Of a stretch of DNA of 64,000 nt, positions 7,141 through 16,293 are shown in pieces. The stretch spans positions 1-64,000 of the forward strand of contig JAFGIS010000093.1 of assembly GCA_016929495.1 (NCBI GenBank), read 5' to 3'. Position numbers and translations under genes: made by a program. The notes beneath the pieces were generated by a model. The model made no database searches, was not told where the DNA came from, and worked only from the letters and a program-made list of their open reading frames with translations. The DNA is from Polyangiaceae bacterium. Its GTDB lineage: Bacteria > Myxococcota_A > Polyangia > Polyangiales > Polyangiaceae. Positions within the stretch are counted from its first letter, which is position 1; every line of letters starts with the position of its first letter.

Positions 7141-8592
7141 CTAGGTATCACCTGGTCTCACAGCCCCTGCCCTACGGCTACGCGCTATCCCTTCCTCGAC
7201 ACACCGCTCCCCTAACACGACCCTCGCCGCTCGTCCATTGTGGACGGAACACATCAGACGGATATTCTCGACCGTTGCCGCGCCTCCGCGACAGAACGGC
7301 AGCCTGTGCTCGAACTCGACGCATCGGCGTTCGCTGCACCGCTGGCCCCTCTCGTCCACGAACGTGCAACGCCCGCCGTCGCGCTCCCAGACGGCGCGCC
7401 GCACCTCGGCGGGAATGTGGCGCGACCGAGGACGAGTTCTGACGGCTCCACTCCGACGGGTCTCCGGACCCTCACGCGCTGCACGAGAGTCAACCCCCGC
7501 CGCTCGCCCCGGAGCGAGTGGACCGCGCCCTGCGTGCTCATTACCTTCGCCCGACGACCGGACCGCCACCTCGTCGCTCCGCCCAGCGCCTGTTTCTCCG
7601 TTCGCGCCGCCCTTCGAGCGGGCGCGTCCAGCGGCCGCGCTCGAACGGGGTGCGCTCGCTTCACAAGCAAACCGCCGCTTCTGCTCCCGAGCGATGAGTG
7701 CGTCCAAGGCACGCTCGAACAGCGCCCCAAGGTCGCCTGGAGCCACGGCATGGCTGGTGAGCTCCCGCGCGCGTTCGAGCTTGTCGCAGAGCTCCTGGCT
7801 CGCGGTGAACGTCACTCGGTAGCGCCGGGATGCGAGCGGGTCTATTCGGCCAGCGGCTGCGCGCTCCGCGGCGCCGCTTGCACCGCGCGCCACCGCGCGC
7901 CACGGCAGCGCAGGCGATGCCGCAGAGTCGGCCGCGAGTCTCACCGACATTGCTGCCATCGATGCCGCGACGCCCCCCACGAGTGCCGCCTTCGTCTCGG
8001 GCACGGTCTCCGCGTTGGCCGTCTCTATCGCGGCCGCGGTCGCCCGCAGCGCCGGTTGTTGGACCACCGGCGCTGCGGGCGCGCAAATTGCTGCCGGTGT
8101 CTCCGCTTCGGGCACCAACGCTCGTCGCTCCGGCAGCTTGCGTATCGTGGCCGGGACGTCCGGCCTCGGAAACCGTTCGGCAATGAGCTTCTCCACTTCG
8201 CGCTTGGTCTTGCCGCAAGCCAACGCAAGCAACTCCGACTGACTCTCTGACGTGAGATGAGGTGCCACGACCAGAAGACCCGACAAGTGCAGCCGTCCGG
8301 TTCGCACGAGCTCGAGCACGGACGGGAAACGTCGCGCCAGTCGGGCGGCGGTGATGCGTTTGAACGCCATACCCTCGCTGAAGCCGAAGACTTCGACGCA
8401 ATAGCGAAAGAGCGATCCGCAAGCCGTCGCCTCGTGCAAGCGCCGTACGTCCATTTCCCCCAAGTGCAAGAGCAGCTCGGCCGTCAGCTGCCGATCGTTC
8501 TGAACCAGCCGCTCGAGCTCAGCGCAGAGCTCCGGGTTTGAGAGACTGGCCACCCTGTCGAATGCATCGCATTGCCCCGTATCCGTGGTCAT
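7141..8592 (-). CDS. HNH endonuclease-domain protein (DUF222-like)
   Basis: About 483 residues. An all-helical N-terminal region (about 10-130) resembles DUF222-type proteins. It is followed by a long low-complexity Ala/Arg/Gly linker, then a C-terminal HNH domain. The domain runs from IPAEVRRAVWERDGGRC with a zinc-binding Cys pair, through CVEFEHRLPF (the catalytic His) to the NIRLMCSVHN motif. It is a predicted DNA nuclease of unknown role, and many paralogues are typical of actinobacteria and polyangia. The start is ATG 8592; the longer ORF to 8889 has no support. It is not clearly linked to the adjacent DGR. Confidence 0.8.
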   Translation of the reverse strand: MTTDTGQCDAFDRVASLSNPELCAELERLVQNDRQLTAELLLHLGEMDVRRLHEATACGSLFRYCVEVFGFSEGMAFKRITAARLARRFPSVLELVRTGRLHLSGLLVVAPHLTSESQSELLALACGKTKREVEKLIAERFPRPDVPATIRKLPERRALVPEAETPAAICAPAAPVVQQPALRATAAAIETANAETVPETKAALVGGVAASMAAMSVRLAADSAASPALPWRAVARGASGAAERAAAGRIDPLASRRYRVTFTASQELCDKLERARELTSHAVAPGDLGALFERALDALIAREQKRRFACEASAPRSSAAAGRARSKGGANGETGAGRSDEVAVRSSGEGNEHAGRGPLAPGRAAGVDSRAAREGPETRRSGAVRTRPRSRHIPAEVRRAVWERDGGRCTFVDERGQRCSERRCVEFEHRLPFCRGGAATVENIRLMCSVHNGRAARVVLGERCVEEGIARSRRAGAVRPGDT

Positions 8593-9201
8593 GAGGCAAT
8601 CTACCACGGCGATTTTCGGGCTCGCCGGTGACACACAGACGCGCTTTCTCGGATCCGCGGGCTTGCCGAGTCCAGCGCGCCGGCGAAGCCGTTCGGCAGA
8701 CCCATGGGCGCGCGGCAATAACCCAATCCCAGGCGTTGCGCGACGACGTGAGCAGGTGAACCAGGAACGTTCGCAAGCAAAATCGACCGCGCCGATCGAA
8801 ATGTCGCTCGGTGGCGATTGGACGCGCATGTCGGCCACGGCCGGCTCTCGACCCCATTCCGCGGCCCGCGCGAGACACTTGACCTCCAACTCGCCCCGGA
8901 GCGAGCTCGAGCGCGCCCCGAGGGCCCGCGTATCAAGACGCCTCGGGCCAGACGTGCGCGCGGTGACACAGGCAGACTCGCCGGTGCCGAGTACGCTCCG
9001 GCATGCCGACCATCGCGAAGGACCAGGTTGTCAGTTGCTCGGAGCGACGGGCCAACTTGCCCCGGAGCGAGACCAACCGACACCCGCGGTACGTGCCGCG
9101 ATGCCCGGACCCGGCTCCTGCGGCGCATCGCGAAGCTCGCGGTGCCCGGCTCGGCGCGGCGCGCCGAGGTTTCGGGCCCGCCCAAGCTCGCAACGACCGG
9201 C
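8593..9201. other. 609-bp interval without a supported gene
   Basis: ORFs on both strands here are Arg/Pro-rich shadows with no recognisable domain. The 12-mer CCCCGGAGCGAG occurs near 8893 and 9059 and, inside the HNH gene, near 7510. Nothing else is recognisable. Confidence 0.4.
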
Positions 9202-10389
9202 CTACTCGCCCGACGTCCCTTCTCCCCTCCCCCTGAGCGCCAGCTGCCCACAAGCCGCGGCCACGTCGTCCCCGCGCGGGGTCCTGAGAAAGCAGCTGTA
9301 GCCCGCATCGGCCAGGATCTCTCGGAAGCGTTCCACGCGTTCCCGCGGCGGCGGCCCGAGCGGCGAACCCTCGACCGGGTTCATCGCGATGAGGTTGATT
9401 TTGACCGGGATCGGGCGCAAGAGCTCCGCCAACGCGCGCGCCTGGGCGGGCGAGTCATTGACCGCGTCGATGACCGTGTATTCGATGGTGATGCGACGTC
9501 TCTTGGGCAGCGGATAGTCGCGAAGGGCGCGCATGAGATCGGCGATGGGGTAGCGCGCATTGATGGGGACGAGCCGGGCGCGTGTGGCATCGTCGGGGGC
9601 GTGCAAGGACAGCGCCAAGCCAACCTTGCCGGCGAAATCCTGGCCGAGCCGGCGCATGGCGGGGACGACTCCCACGGTGCTCACGGTGATGCGACGCGGA
9701 CTCATGCCGAGGCCATCGGGGTGCATGAGCAGGCGCAGCGCGCGCGCCGTCGGGTCGTAGTTCTGCAGCGGCTCGCCCATCCCCATGAACACGAGGTTTC
9801 GCAGGCGTTCTCCGGGGTCGAGTTGGGTCCGGGCCAGCAGTACCTGCGCCTCGATTTCGTCGGCCCGAAGCCCCCGGAGCAGGCCGGAACGACCGCTCGC
9901 ACAGAACGCGCAACGAACGGCGCAGCCGTACTGCGTGGAGACGCAGAGCGTCGCTCTGCGCTCGAGCCGCAACGGGTCCGCCTCGCGGGCGCCTGCTCCA
10001 TCCTCCGAATCGTCGATCTCTTCGTCGTCGGTCATCGGTATGAGCACACCCTCGACGCGGGCGCCATCGGCCAGGCCGTAGACTATCTTTCGCGTGCCGT
10101 CGCCAGCACGGCGGACCTCGACCACCGTGGCGGGCGGTCTGACGCCTTCCTCGACCAGAAGCTCACGCAAGCCTCGGCCCAGATTCGACATCCCGAGCGG
10201 GTCGTACACGCCGCGAGCGTGGATCCACTGAAACAGCTGACGCGCACGATAGGGCGGCTCTCCGAGGCGCTCGAGCTTGTCTTGCCACTCCTCGGGTAGC
10301 CGCGCGACCGGCTCGGCAGGTTGGGGCGGACGAGCTATGTCCTCAGCCTGGGTCGCCGCGGCTCCCGTCCTGGTGCCAACCGCCTTCAT
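9202..10389 (-). CDS. rlmN: 23S rRNA (adenine2503-C2)-methyltransferase RlmN
   Basis: A radical-SAM enzyme that methylates C2 of A2503 in 23S rRNA (and A37 in some tRNAs). The 395-residue protein has the N-terminal domain with YRARQLFQWIH, the radical-SAM cluster motif CAVRCAFC, NLVFMGMGEPLQNYD, the SAM-binding region, and the C-terminal FLRTPRGDDVAAACGQL containing the second catalytic Cys. An acidic insertion (DDEEIDDSEDGAG) lies before the Cys cluster. The start ATG overlaps the stop of mazG by 4 bp, so the two are coupled. Confidence 0.95.
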   Translation of the reverse strand: MKAVGTRTGAAATQAEDIARPPQPAEPVARLPEEWQDKLERLGEPPYRARQLFQWIHARGVYDPLGMSNLGRGLRELLVEEGVRPPATVVEVRRAGDGTRKIVYGLADGARVEGVLIPMTDDEEIDDSEDGAGAREADPLRLERRATLCVSTQYGCAVRCAFCASGRSGLLRGLRADEIEAQVLLARTQLDPGERLRNLVFMGMGEPLQNYDPTARALRLLMHPDGLGMSPRRITVSTVGVVPAMRRLGQDFAGKVGLALSLHAPDDATRARLVPINARYPIADLMRALRDYPLPKRRRITIEYTVIDAVNDSPAQARALAELLRPIPVKINLIAMNPVEGSPLGPPPRERVERFREILADAGYSCFLRTPRGDDVAAACGQLALRGRGEGTSGE

Positions 10390-11234
10390 TCGGATTTCCG
10401 CTTCGCCTCTTCCCAGTAGCCGTCCAGTACACAGAGCGGCAGCCCTGGGCCGGGCTTGCCGTCGGCGCCGCGCGGCCAGCCGCCGTGCTCGGCTTTGACG
10501 CGCCGTTCGACGTGCGCGAAGCGTTCGTGAAATCGGTCGGCGGACTTGCGCAGGCCGAGCTCGGCGTCGACACCTGCATGCCGCGCGAAATTGACGAGCG
10601 CGAAGAGCAGATCGCCGAGCTCGGACTCGACGCGCCCCGTGTCGCCGGAGGCCAGGGCCTCGTCGAGCTCGCCGAGTTCTTCGTCGACTTTGCGGCGCGA
10701 TCCAGCCGTATCCTCCCAGTCGAAGCCGACCCGGCTCACTCGCTCACTCATGGTCTGGGCACGCCTGAGCGCCGGCAGCGAACGAGGAATGCCATCGAGC
10801 AGCGCTCGCTCCTTGTGCTTCTCCTGCGCCTTGATCGTCTCCCAGTTGCGCAGGACCTCTGCGCTGCCGCCGACCTGCACGTCTCCGAACACGTGCGGAT
10901 GGCGTCGGACCAGCTTCTCGGCCAGGGTGCGGACCACGTCGTCCGGCCCGAACCGCCCAGCCTGCCGTCCGAGCTCGCTCAAGAAAATGACCTGAAGCGT
11001 CAGGTCACCGAGCTCCTCGCGCAGATGCTCGAGGTCACCGGCCTCGATGGCGTCGATGACCTCGCACGCCTCCTCGAGCACGTAGCGCCTGAGAGAAAGG
11101 AAATCCTGCTCGCGGTCCCAGGGACAGCCCCCTGGGCCAAGCAGCCGTCGCATGAGAGCAACCAGGCTCGGGAAGGTCTCGCCGCGCTGCTCGGCGAGTG
11201 GCTGAGGCGAGGGCAGTTCGAACGGTTCTTGCAT
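10386..11234 (-). CDS. mazG: Nucleoside triphosphate pyrophosphohydrolase MazG
   Basis: Hydrolyses (d)NTPs to NMP and PPi, as housecleaning or stringent-response modulation. Two MazG domains are visible: the first with GGCPWDREQDFLSLRRYVLEEACEV and EELGDLTLQVIFLSE, the second with RVGFDWED, KVDEELGEL and ESELGDLLFALVNFARH (EExxE and ExxD metal-binding patterns). About 282 residues from ATG 11234 (MQEPFEL); the ORF's upstream GTG at 11255 is less likely. It forms a coupled pair with rlmN. Confidence 0.93.
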   Translation of the reverse strand: MQEPFELPSPQPLAEQRGETFPSLVALMRRLLGPGGCPWDREQDFLSLRRYVLEEACEVIDAIEAGDLEHLREELGDLTLQVIFLSELGRQAGRFGPDDVVRTLAEKLVRRHPHVFGDVQVGGSAEVLRNWETIKAQEKHKERALLDGIPRSLPALRRAQTMSERVSRVGFDWEDTAGSRRKVDEELGELDEALASGDTGRVESELGDLLFALVNFARHAGVDAELGLRKSADRFHERFAHVERRVKAEHGGWPRGADGKPGPGLPLCVLDGYWEEAKRKSE

Positions 11235-11294
11235 CGCCAGCACGCTTAGCACCAACGCCGCACGACGGCGAACGGCGGCTTCCCTCCGCTCCCC

Positions 11295-12266
11295 CTAGCC
11301 CAGGTATCGCTCGCCGGAGTCACAGAGCACGGTGACAACGTCTCCCGTCCCGAGCTCCGACGCCACGCTGCAAGCAGCGGCCACGTTGGCGCCCGAGGAG
11401 GGTCCGACCAGAAGGCCATGTTTTCGTGCCAATCGCAGCGCCATGCTTCTGGCGTCCGAGTCACTCACGGCGATCACGTCATCGATGAGCTCTAGCTCGA
11501 GCACGCGCGGCACGAAGCCGGCGCCGAGTCCTTGGATGGCGTGCTGTGCAGGTGTGCCGCCGCTCAGCACAGCGCTCGATGCGGGCTCCACCGCGACGAT
11601 CCTGACGGCGCTGCCCAGCCGAGCGCGCAGCACGCGGGCGACTCCGGTCAGCGTACCACCCGTACCCACGCCTGCGACGAACGCGTTCAGGCGGCCCCCT
11701 GTCTGTTCGAGGATCTCGAGACCCGTGGTCTTCTCGTGACTCGCCGGGTTGTCTGCGTTGTCGAACTGGCTGGGCATGAAGGCTCCGGGCAACTCGTCGC
11801 GCAGCGCTTGGGCACGGCCCACCGCGCCGGCCATTCCCGCAGCCGCGGGCGTCAGTTCGACTTCCGCCCCATAGGCATTCATGATCCGGCGTCGCTCGAT
11901 ACTCATGTCCTCCGGCATGACCAGTACGCAGCGGTAGCCGCGCACTGCGGCGATCATGGCCAAGCTGATGCCCATGTTCCCGCTCGTCGCCTCGATGAGG
12001 GTCGCTCCCGGCCCCAGCCTGCCCTCGGCTTCTGCTGCTTGCACCATGGAGAGGGCGGGCCGATCCTTGACGCTCCCGCCCGGGTTGGCCAGCTCGAGCT
12101 TGGCCCACACGGCCGCGGCTCTGCCCGACGCGATGCCAGCAAGACGAATGAGGGGCGTGCGGCCCACCAAGGCGAACGCATCGTCGCACACGCGCAGCCC
12201 GCCCGTGGTCACACGGGAGGATTCGGCAGATCGGGCGTTGGAAGTCGGAAGCGAGGAACCAGCCAT
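11295..12266 (-). CDS. cysK: Cysteine synthase (O-acetylserine sulfhydrylase)
   Basis: A PLP enzyme making L-cysteine from O-acetylserine and sulfide, 323 residues. Visible are the PLP-lysine motif NPGGSVKDRPAL, the substrate loop EATSGNMGISLA, the phosphate-binding glycine loop GVGTGGTLTGV, and the C-terminal GPSSGANVAAA...LCDSGERYL. A short N-terminal extension (about 20 residues) precedes the family start. It lies 60 bp upstream of mazG on the same strand and could be cotranscribed. A cystathionine beta-synthase-like specificity cannot be excluded. Confidence 0.93.
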   Translation of the reverse strand: MAGSSLPTSNARSAESSRVTTGGLRVCDDAFALVGRTPLIRLAGIASGRAAAVWAKLELANPGGSVKDRPALSMVQAAEAEGRLGPGATLIEATSGNMGISLAMIAAVRGYRCVLVMPEDMSIERRRIMNAYGAEVELTPAAAGMAGAVGRAQALRDELPGAFMPSQFDNADNPASHEKTTGLEILEQTGGRLNAFVAGVGTGGTLTGVARVLRARLGSAVRIVAVEPASSAVLSGGTPAQHAIQGLGAGFVPRVLELELIDDVIAVSDSDARSMALRLARKHGLLVGPSSGANVAAACSVASELGTGDVVTVLCDSGERYLG

Positions 12267-12427
12267 CCCGCGCTTATTGCATCACGCTCGTCGCTCGACC
12301 ACGGCGGAAGGCCCGAGGGCCCCCCTCCGAGCTCACCCGCGCCCTGACGCTCGCTTCGCATCGGCCACCCGACCCAATGACCTGTGCCCTGTCTGAGAGC
12401 AAGTCCCCGACCGCGCCGACGCTGCTC

Positions 12428-13225
12428 TCACTCTTCGAACCGGGCGTCTGCGCCCCAGATCTCGGAGTCGTCGATGCTGAGATAGACCGGCCCCTCCTTG
12501 ACCACGACCTCTCTCGGCCCCGCCGCAGTCCTGACCGTGATGCGAAGCCCGTTGGCGGCGCCCGCATTGAACATGCTGCGCACCTGCGCCTCATCCATGC
12601 TGCGGACCCACTTCCCATCGAGCGCGATGATCTCGTCGCCGACACGCAAGCCCGCGCGGCCCGCTGGCGAATCCTCGACTATGAGCGAGACGAACACCTG
12701 ATTGATGCGCAGTTCGTAGAACAACCCCAGTCCGAACTTGGGACGGGCAGGCTGCACGAGTAGCCAAATGCGCGCTCCGTTGTCGCACACCAGCTCGACG
12801 CGCCCGAGCTCGGCCTCCGCGCGAAGGTCACCTACGTTCTTTGCACAGATCAGTCGATCGTTCATGGTGCCGTGGGCGAGCAGCTGCACAGTGGCACGGC
12901 TACGCGGCCTCAGTCGGTAGTTCGCTCGGCGCTGGTTGGGCCACGTCGGTGTCAGCGTGTCCTCTTCAACGGGTGTCTCGATCAGCGTCCTGCCGTCCAC
13001 GATCAATCGGGCGACCGGATCCGGAAGTTCATCCCCCGCTTCGCTCCACGGTCGTCCGTCTGGCGCCCTGGGCGGAACGCGCGCCCTCTCGAACTCGATG
13101 TAGGCCATCTGCCGCGGAGCGGTGCCACCAACGACATCGCCCTCGTCCACGTCTCGCACCGAGGTGCGAAGCTCCGGATACACGGCTCCACAGCTCGCCA
13201 CCGCGGTCAGCGCCAGCGCGACCAT
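12428..13225 (-). CDS. PDZ-domain lipoprotein
   Basis: About 265 residues from ATG 13225. A short signal ends in the lipobox AVASCG. A beta-rich domain of unknown type follows, then a PDZ domain (LRVGDEIIALDGKWV and a GLRITVRT strand). There is no protease domain, so it may be a tethered adaptor or envelope scaffold. The open frame extends to 13432, and an earlier start would add a positively charged n-region, so the start is uncertain. Confidence 0.7.
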   Translation of the reverse strand: MVALALTAVASCGAVYPELRTSVRDVDEGDVVGGTAPRQMAYIEFERARVPPRAPDGRPWSEAGDELPDPVARLIVDGRTLIETPVEEDTLTPTWPNQRRANYRLRPRSRATVQLLAHGTMNDRLICAKNVGDLRAEAELGRVELVCDNGARIWLLVQPARPKFGLGLFYELRINQVFVSLIVEDSPAGRAGLRVGDEIIALDGKWVRSMDEAQVRSMFNAGAANGLRITVRTAAGPREVVVKEGPVYLSIDDSEIWGADARFEE

Positions 13226-13650
13226 CCATGGCGACCCGATGCTGAACCCTCTGCTCGCCCCGTGCGACGGCTCTCGCAGTCGGGGAGCTCCCTGCCGGCA
13301 TGTCCAGTGAAACACGCCTGCATTCTCGTGCAGCACATCGTGTTGCGTCACGAGAAAACGCATCTGCCGCCAATCTGCCGGCACGTCTCGCCTCCCGAGG
13401 CCGCGGATCCGTGCCCAGGAAGGCCTCTCCAATACCCAGTGGGCCGCCGCACATGCACCGCTGTCGACCGTACGCCTGGACGGCCGGGCCGCTCCCCCCC
13501 CACGCCGGGCCGCGATGGCCCCGCTCCTCCACTAGGTCACGCCGGGGTCTCGGACATGTGGCGCGCCGCTGCAGCACCCCATCCGGATCGGCGAGTGACA
13601 ACCGTGACTGAAGCCATCATGCTTCCAAGAGTAGAGAGTCGAAGTCACTC
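13226..13650. other. Divergent intergenic region
   Basis: Lies between the PDZ lipoprotein and the divergent amidotransferase-like gene. No gene is supported, and no consensus promoter could be picked with confidence. Part of it may be the 5' end of the PDZ gene if that gene starts upstream of 13225. Confidence 0.35.
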
Positions 13651-14481
13651 ATGGCTCGCATGTTCGGCTTCATCGGCAATCGCGCCGACCTCGGTCCGCG
13701 AATCATAGCCGCCCACGCGGAGCTCCTGCAGGCGCGCAGGAATGCGCGACCGGCGTGGGGTTGGGGGATCGGGTTCAACCAGTCCGGTGAGATGCTGCTG
13801 CGACGGCGTCCGCTGGACGATCGCGAGGTGGTTGATTTGAGCGTCGAGGCGCGCGGCATCAGAACGGATCTGCTGCTCTGCCACGTGCGCACTCCAAAGG
13901 TCGGCACCTTGAGCACGGAAAACACCCAGCCGTTCCGCTACCGCGGATGGCTGTTCGCCCACTCCGGAACGGTGGTCGGATTCGACCGGATCAGGCCCAA
14001 GCTGCTGGATCTGATGCCGGAGTTCCTGCGCCAGAACATCCTGGGCGACACGGACAGCGAGGTCCTGTTCTATTCCTTCCTGACGCTTTTGCATGGCGCC
14101 GGCCATCTGGCTTCCGCCGGGGTGCGGGCGGAAGGCCTGCGCACGGCTCTGCGCGAGGCCATCCAACTCGTGGACCGATTGTCCCATGAGGAGGGGCTTC
14201 CCGCGCACACGGGCAACCTGTTGCTCGCTGACGCCGAATGCCTGTTGGCGGTGCATCGAGAGGGGACCATGGCTACCCATGTCCTCGAGGGTCACCACGC
14301 GCTCGAACGACTCGCCGCCGAGGACGTGCCGAGCGCGGCACGGGCACAAAACCTGGACAGCACCAGGTTCTGCCTCGTCGCCGGAGAACCGGACGTGCTT
14401 CCTGCCGACTGGACGGCTCTGCCGCTCGGTACCATCACGACCTTGACGCGGACTCATGAGCCACGGGTGGAGCCGCTGTAG
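13651..14481 (+). CDS. Class II glutamine amidotransferase-like protein lacking the N-terminal Cys
   Basis: 276 residues resembling YafJ/EgtC-type N-terminal-nucleophile amidotransferases: MARMFGFIG at the start, GWGIGFNQSG, LLLCHVRTPKVG, NTQPFRYRGWLFAHSGTV, and ILGDTDSEVLFYSFL. In active family members the second residue is the catalytic Cys (MCR...). Here the codon is GCT (Ala), so glutaminase activity by the usual mechanism is not expected. It could be a regulatory or binding homologue. The last 26 bp overlap the start of the next lipoprotein gene. Confidence 0.8.
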   Translation: MARMFGFIGNRADLGPRIIAAHAELLQARRNARPAWGWGIGFNQSGEMLLRRRPLDDREVVDLSVEARGIRTDLLLCHVRTPKVGTLSTENTQPFRYRGWLFAHSGTVVGFDRIRPKLLDLMPEFLRQNILGDTDSEVLFYSFLTLLHGAGHLASAGVRAEGLRTALREAIQLVDRLSHEEGLPAHTGNLLLADAECLLAVHREGTMATHVLEGHHALERLAAEDVPSAARAQNLDSTRFCLVAGEPDVLPADWTALPLGTITTLTRTHEPRVEPL

Positions 14482-15100
14482 CTCGGCTCTGTTCTCGCTC
14501 TGCGCAGCGGCTTGCGCCGGCGCAGGCTCGTCCGGGCTCGTCACCACGACCGAGCTGCCCGTGGAGCCGTCGCGTGCGCCCGGAGTCGCCATCGAACCCA
14601 GAGGAGAGCTTCCTGCGGCAGTCTCCAGCGCCCCCACCGCTCAGAGCCTGACCGTACTGACAGCGCCGGCCTCCATGAATGCCGCGCGACAGGTCGTGCG
14701 GCGCTTCATGGAGGCCGTTGCTCTCGAGGACGAGGACGGCGTCGGCGCACTGCTGGAGCCGCAGGCTCAAATGAGGGTGGACGCGCGCGGAACGCGCTGG
14801 CGGGCCATGAGCTTCTGGCAAGCGCGTTTCGCGCGGCTGGACTACACCCAACTCAAAGGCCGGGTCGTCTATCGCGAGAGTGCGATAGAGACGTACGCGG
14901 CACCCGACGCCGAGCACGCGAACGGCTCCCGTCTACCTCCGCTCACCATCACGCCGCCGCAGGTGCTGGTGTGCGTTCCAGTGCTCACCCGCAGCGTCAA
15001 CGGACAGACGTTCTTCGGAGACGAAATCGACTTCGTCCTCGTGCCCTTCGGCGCGACCTTCCGCATCGCCGCGATGGCGGAGAACTTCCAGTTGCCGTGA
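14456..15100 (+). CDS. Lipoprotein with SnoaL/NTF2-like domain
   Basis: 214 residues. The signal ends in a lipobox (CAAACAG), followed by a linker of about 50 residues. An NTF2/SnoaL-like alpha+beta domain then starts at NAARQVVRRFMEAVALEDEDG. Function is unknown; such folds often bind small ligands or serve as envelope modules. It starts inside the upstream amidotransferase-like gene (26-bp overlap), suggesting coupling. It faces another SnoaL-like lipoprotein gene across a 47-bp gap. Confidence 0.6.
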   Translation: MSHGWSRCSSALFSLCAAACAGAGSSGLVTTTELPVEPSRAPGVAIEPRGELPAAVSSAPTAQSLTVLTAPASMNAARQVVRRFMEAVALEDEDGVGALLEPQAQMRVDARGTRWRAMSFWQARFARLDYTQLKGRVVYRESAIETYAAPDAEHANGSRLPPLTITPPQVLVCVPVLTRSVNGQTFFGDEIDFVLVPFGATFRIAAMAENFQLP

Positions 15101-15101
15101 A

Positions 15102-15128
15102 GTGACAAGCAGCTCGATCGCTTGTCGC
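15102..15128. terminator. Candidate bidirectional terminator hairpin
   Basis: GACAAGC (15104-15110) pairs with GCTTGTC (15120-15126) around a 9-nt loop, extendable by a G-T and a G-C pair. It sits between two convergent genes. There is no T-tract, so the call rests on position and stem. Confidence 0.45.
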
Positions 15129-15147
15129 GACCAGACAACTCCAGTCG

Positions 15148-15636
15148 TCACATGCCGGACAGTATTCTGTACGATTCTCCGACCGGGCGCAGCTCGAGAC
15201 GATTGTCGGCGACTGTCCTGCGCCAGATGTCGCCTTCTTCCGTCGCCAGCTTGTAGCTGGCGCTGTACGTGAAATCGACGGTGATGGTGTCTGCGCGCCC
15301 CTTGCCGACGCGGCGATAGCGCATCTCGTAGCGGATGGCGAGCGTATCCTTGAACCTGCCGTTGAGGTACTGCGCGAGCCCTGCGTAGTCCAAGTCGTCC
15401 GTGGCGTCGATGTTGCCACCGTCCTCGTAGTAGCGCGGGTCGGCCATCTTGAGCAACAGGCCGATGTTGCGCTGTTCGACCGCGTGCCGGTACTCTTCGC
15501 AGAACTCGATAACGTGCCGGTTGAGCTCCGTGTCCTCCACGTCCGTGTTGGGGATCTTCTGTGCACTGCAGTCGAGCAGGACGAAAGCGAACAGCGACGT
15601 CTTTGCGAACGACCAAATCGGGAAGCGGATCATCAC
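15148..15636 (-). CDS. Small lipoprotein with SnoaL/NTF2-like fold
   Basis: 162 residues. The signal ends in a lipobox (VLLDCSA). A helix with an EEYRHAVEQRNIGLLLKMADPRYYEDGG pattern typical of SnoaL-like domains follows, then beta strands ending LRPVGESYRILSGM. No catalytic signature is evident. The gene converges with a second lipoprotein of similar general fold. Function is unknown. Confidence 0.65.
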   Translation of the reverse strand: MMIRFPIWSFAKTSLFAFVLLDCSAQKIPNTDVEDTELNRHVIEFCEEYRHAVEQRNIGLLLKMADPRYYEDGGNIDATDDLDYAGLAQYLNGRFKDTLAIRYEMRYRRVGKGRADTITVDFTYSASYKLATEEGDIWRRTVADNRLELRPVGESYRILSGM

Positions 15637-15864
15637 GGGTACGCGGAGCCTAAACGCTGGTGCCGCTGCGGGCTATTCCAGAAGATTGCGGCATTGTGAG
15701 CCCAGGTGCCGGTCAGGGCTTGGTGTGTGCCACACCGGGGCACTGCTGACCGTGCTCTCGGTCCGCTGGCCCGTCGTGCAGCCAGCAGCCTGAGCGCCGG
15801 TCTGGGCAGCGACCATAGCGGCTCCGGACCTCGCTGGACAGCCCGCCCAAGCCGTTCGTCCCCG

Positions 15865-15909
15865 GTGCCAGTCGGCGCAACTCCTGGCCGGAGTTGCGCC
15901 GACTGGCAC
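15865..15909. repeat. Perfect 20-bp hairpin
   Basis: Arm 15865-15884 is exactly complementary to 15890-15909, with loop TGGCC. It ends GGCACTAG, like the short palindromic family at 1857. No T-run follows. It could be an RNA stabiliser, terminator or mobile palindrome. Confidence 0.7.
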
Positions 15910-15969
15910 TAGAGACCTTGAAGAGCGACATCCGTTACGTTTGAGTCACGTTGTGACAGTTTGGCAAGC

Positions 15970-16060
15970 GGGGCCCCACGCGCAGCGTGGGCGCACCCCG
16001 CCTGACGGGGTGCGATGGGCCCCATGTTCGCTCGAGCGGCAGCGAGAGCGGCAACATGGG
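15970..16060. ncRNA. Candidate structured RNA (nested hairpins)
   Basis: An outer stem GGGGCCC/GGGCCCC (15970-15976 with 16017-16023) encloses two hairpins: CCACGC-gca-GCGTGG and CGCACCCCG-cctga-CGGGGTGCG. An 8-bp stem CCCATGTT/AACATGGG (16021-16028 with 16053-16060) follows and competes with the outer stem for three bases. The strand and whether it is transcribed are unknown. Confidence 0.35.
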
Positions 16061-16293
16061 GAAGTGGGAGAGGGGGGCCCGGTCGACTGCGTCGACTGGG
16101 GGGAGGCTGCGCCAGCCCCTCCGAGGGAACTCCTCCAAAGGATGAGCGTCGGAGACCCCTTCAGAACAAAGCAGATGCTCGGCCTGACCTCCGCATGCCT
16201 CGTCGGTCTGAGGCGCAGCCTCGCTAGTTGTGCCTCCGTTCGATCAAATCGAGGCCCTGACAAGCAGGAAGCAGGAAGGTAGCCGACGAGGTG

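Larger units (their letters stand above)
15637..16293. other. 657-bp gene-free interval rich in RNA-like secondary structure
   Basis: No supported gene. It holds a perfect 20-bp hairpin (15865-15909) and a nested set of stems (15970-16060), listed separately. Confidence 0.5.

Noticed and set aside
8818-10299. 493-aa plus-strand ORF
   Set aside because: Runs antisense to rlmN, which has clear motifs; Arg/Gly-rich shadow.
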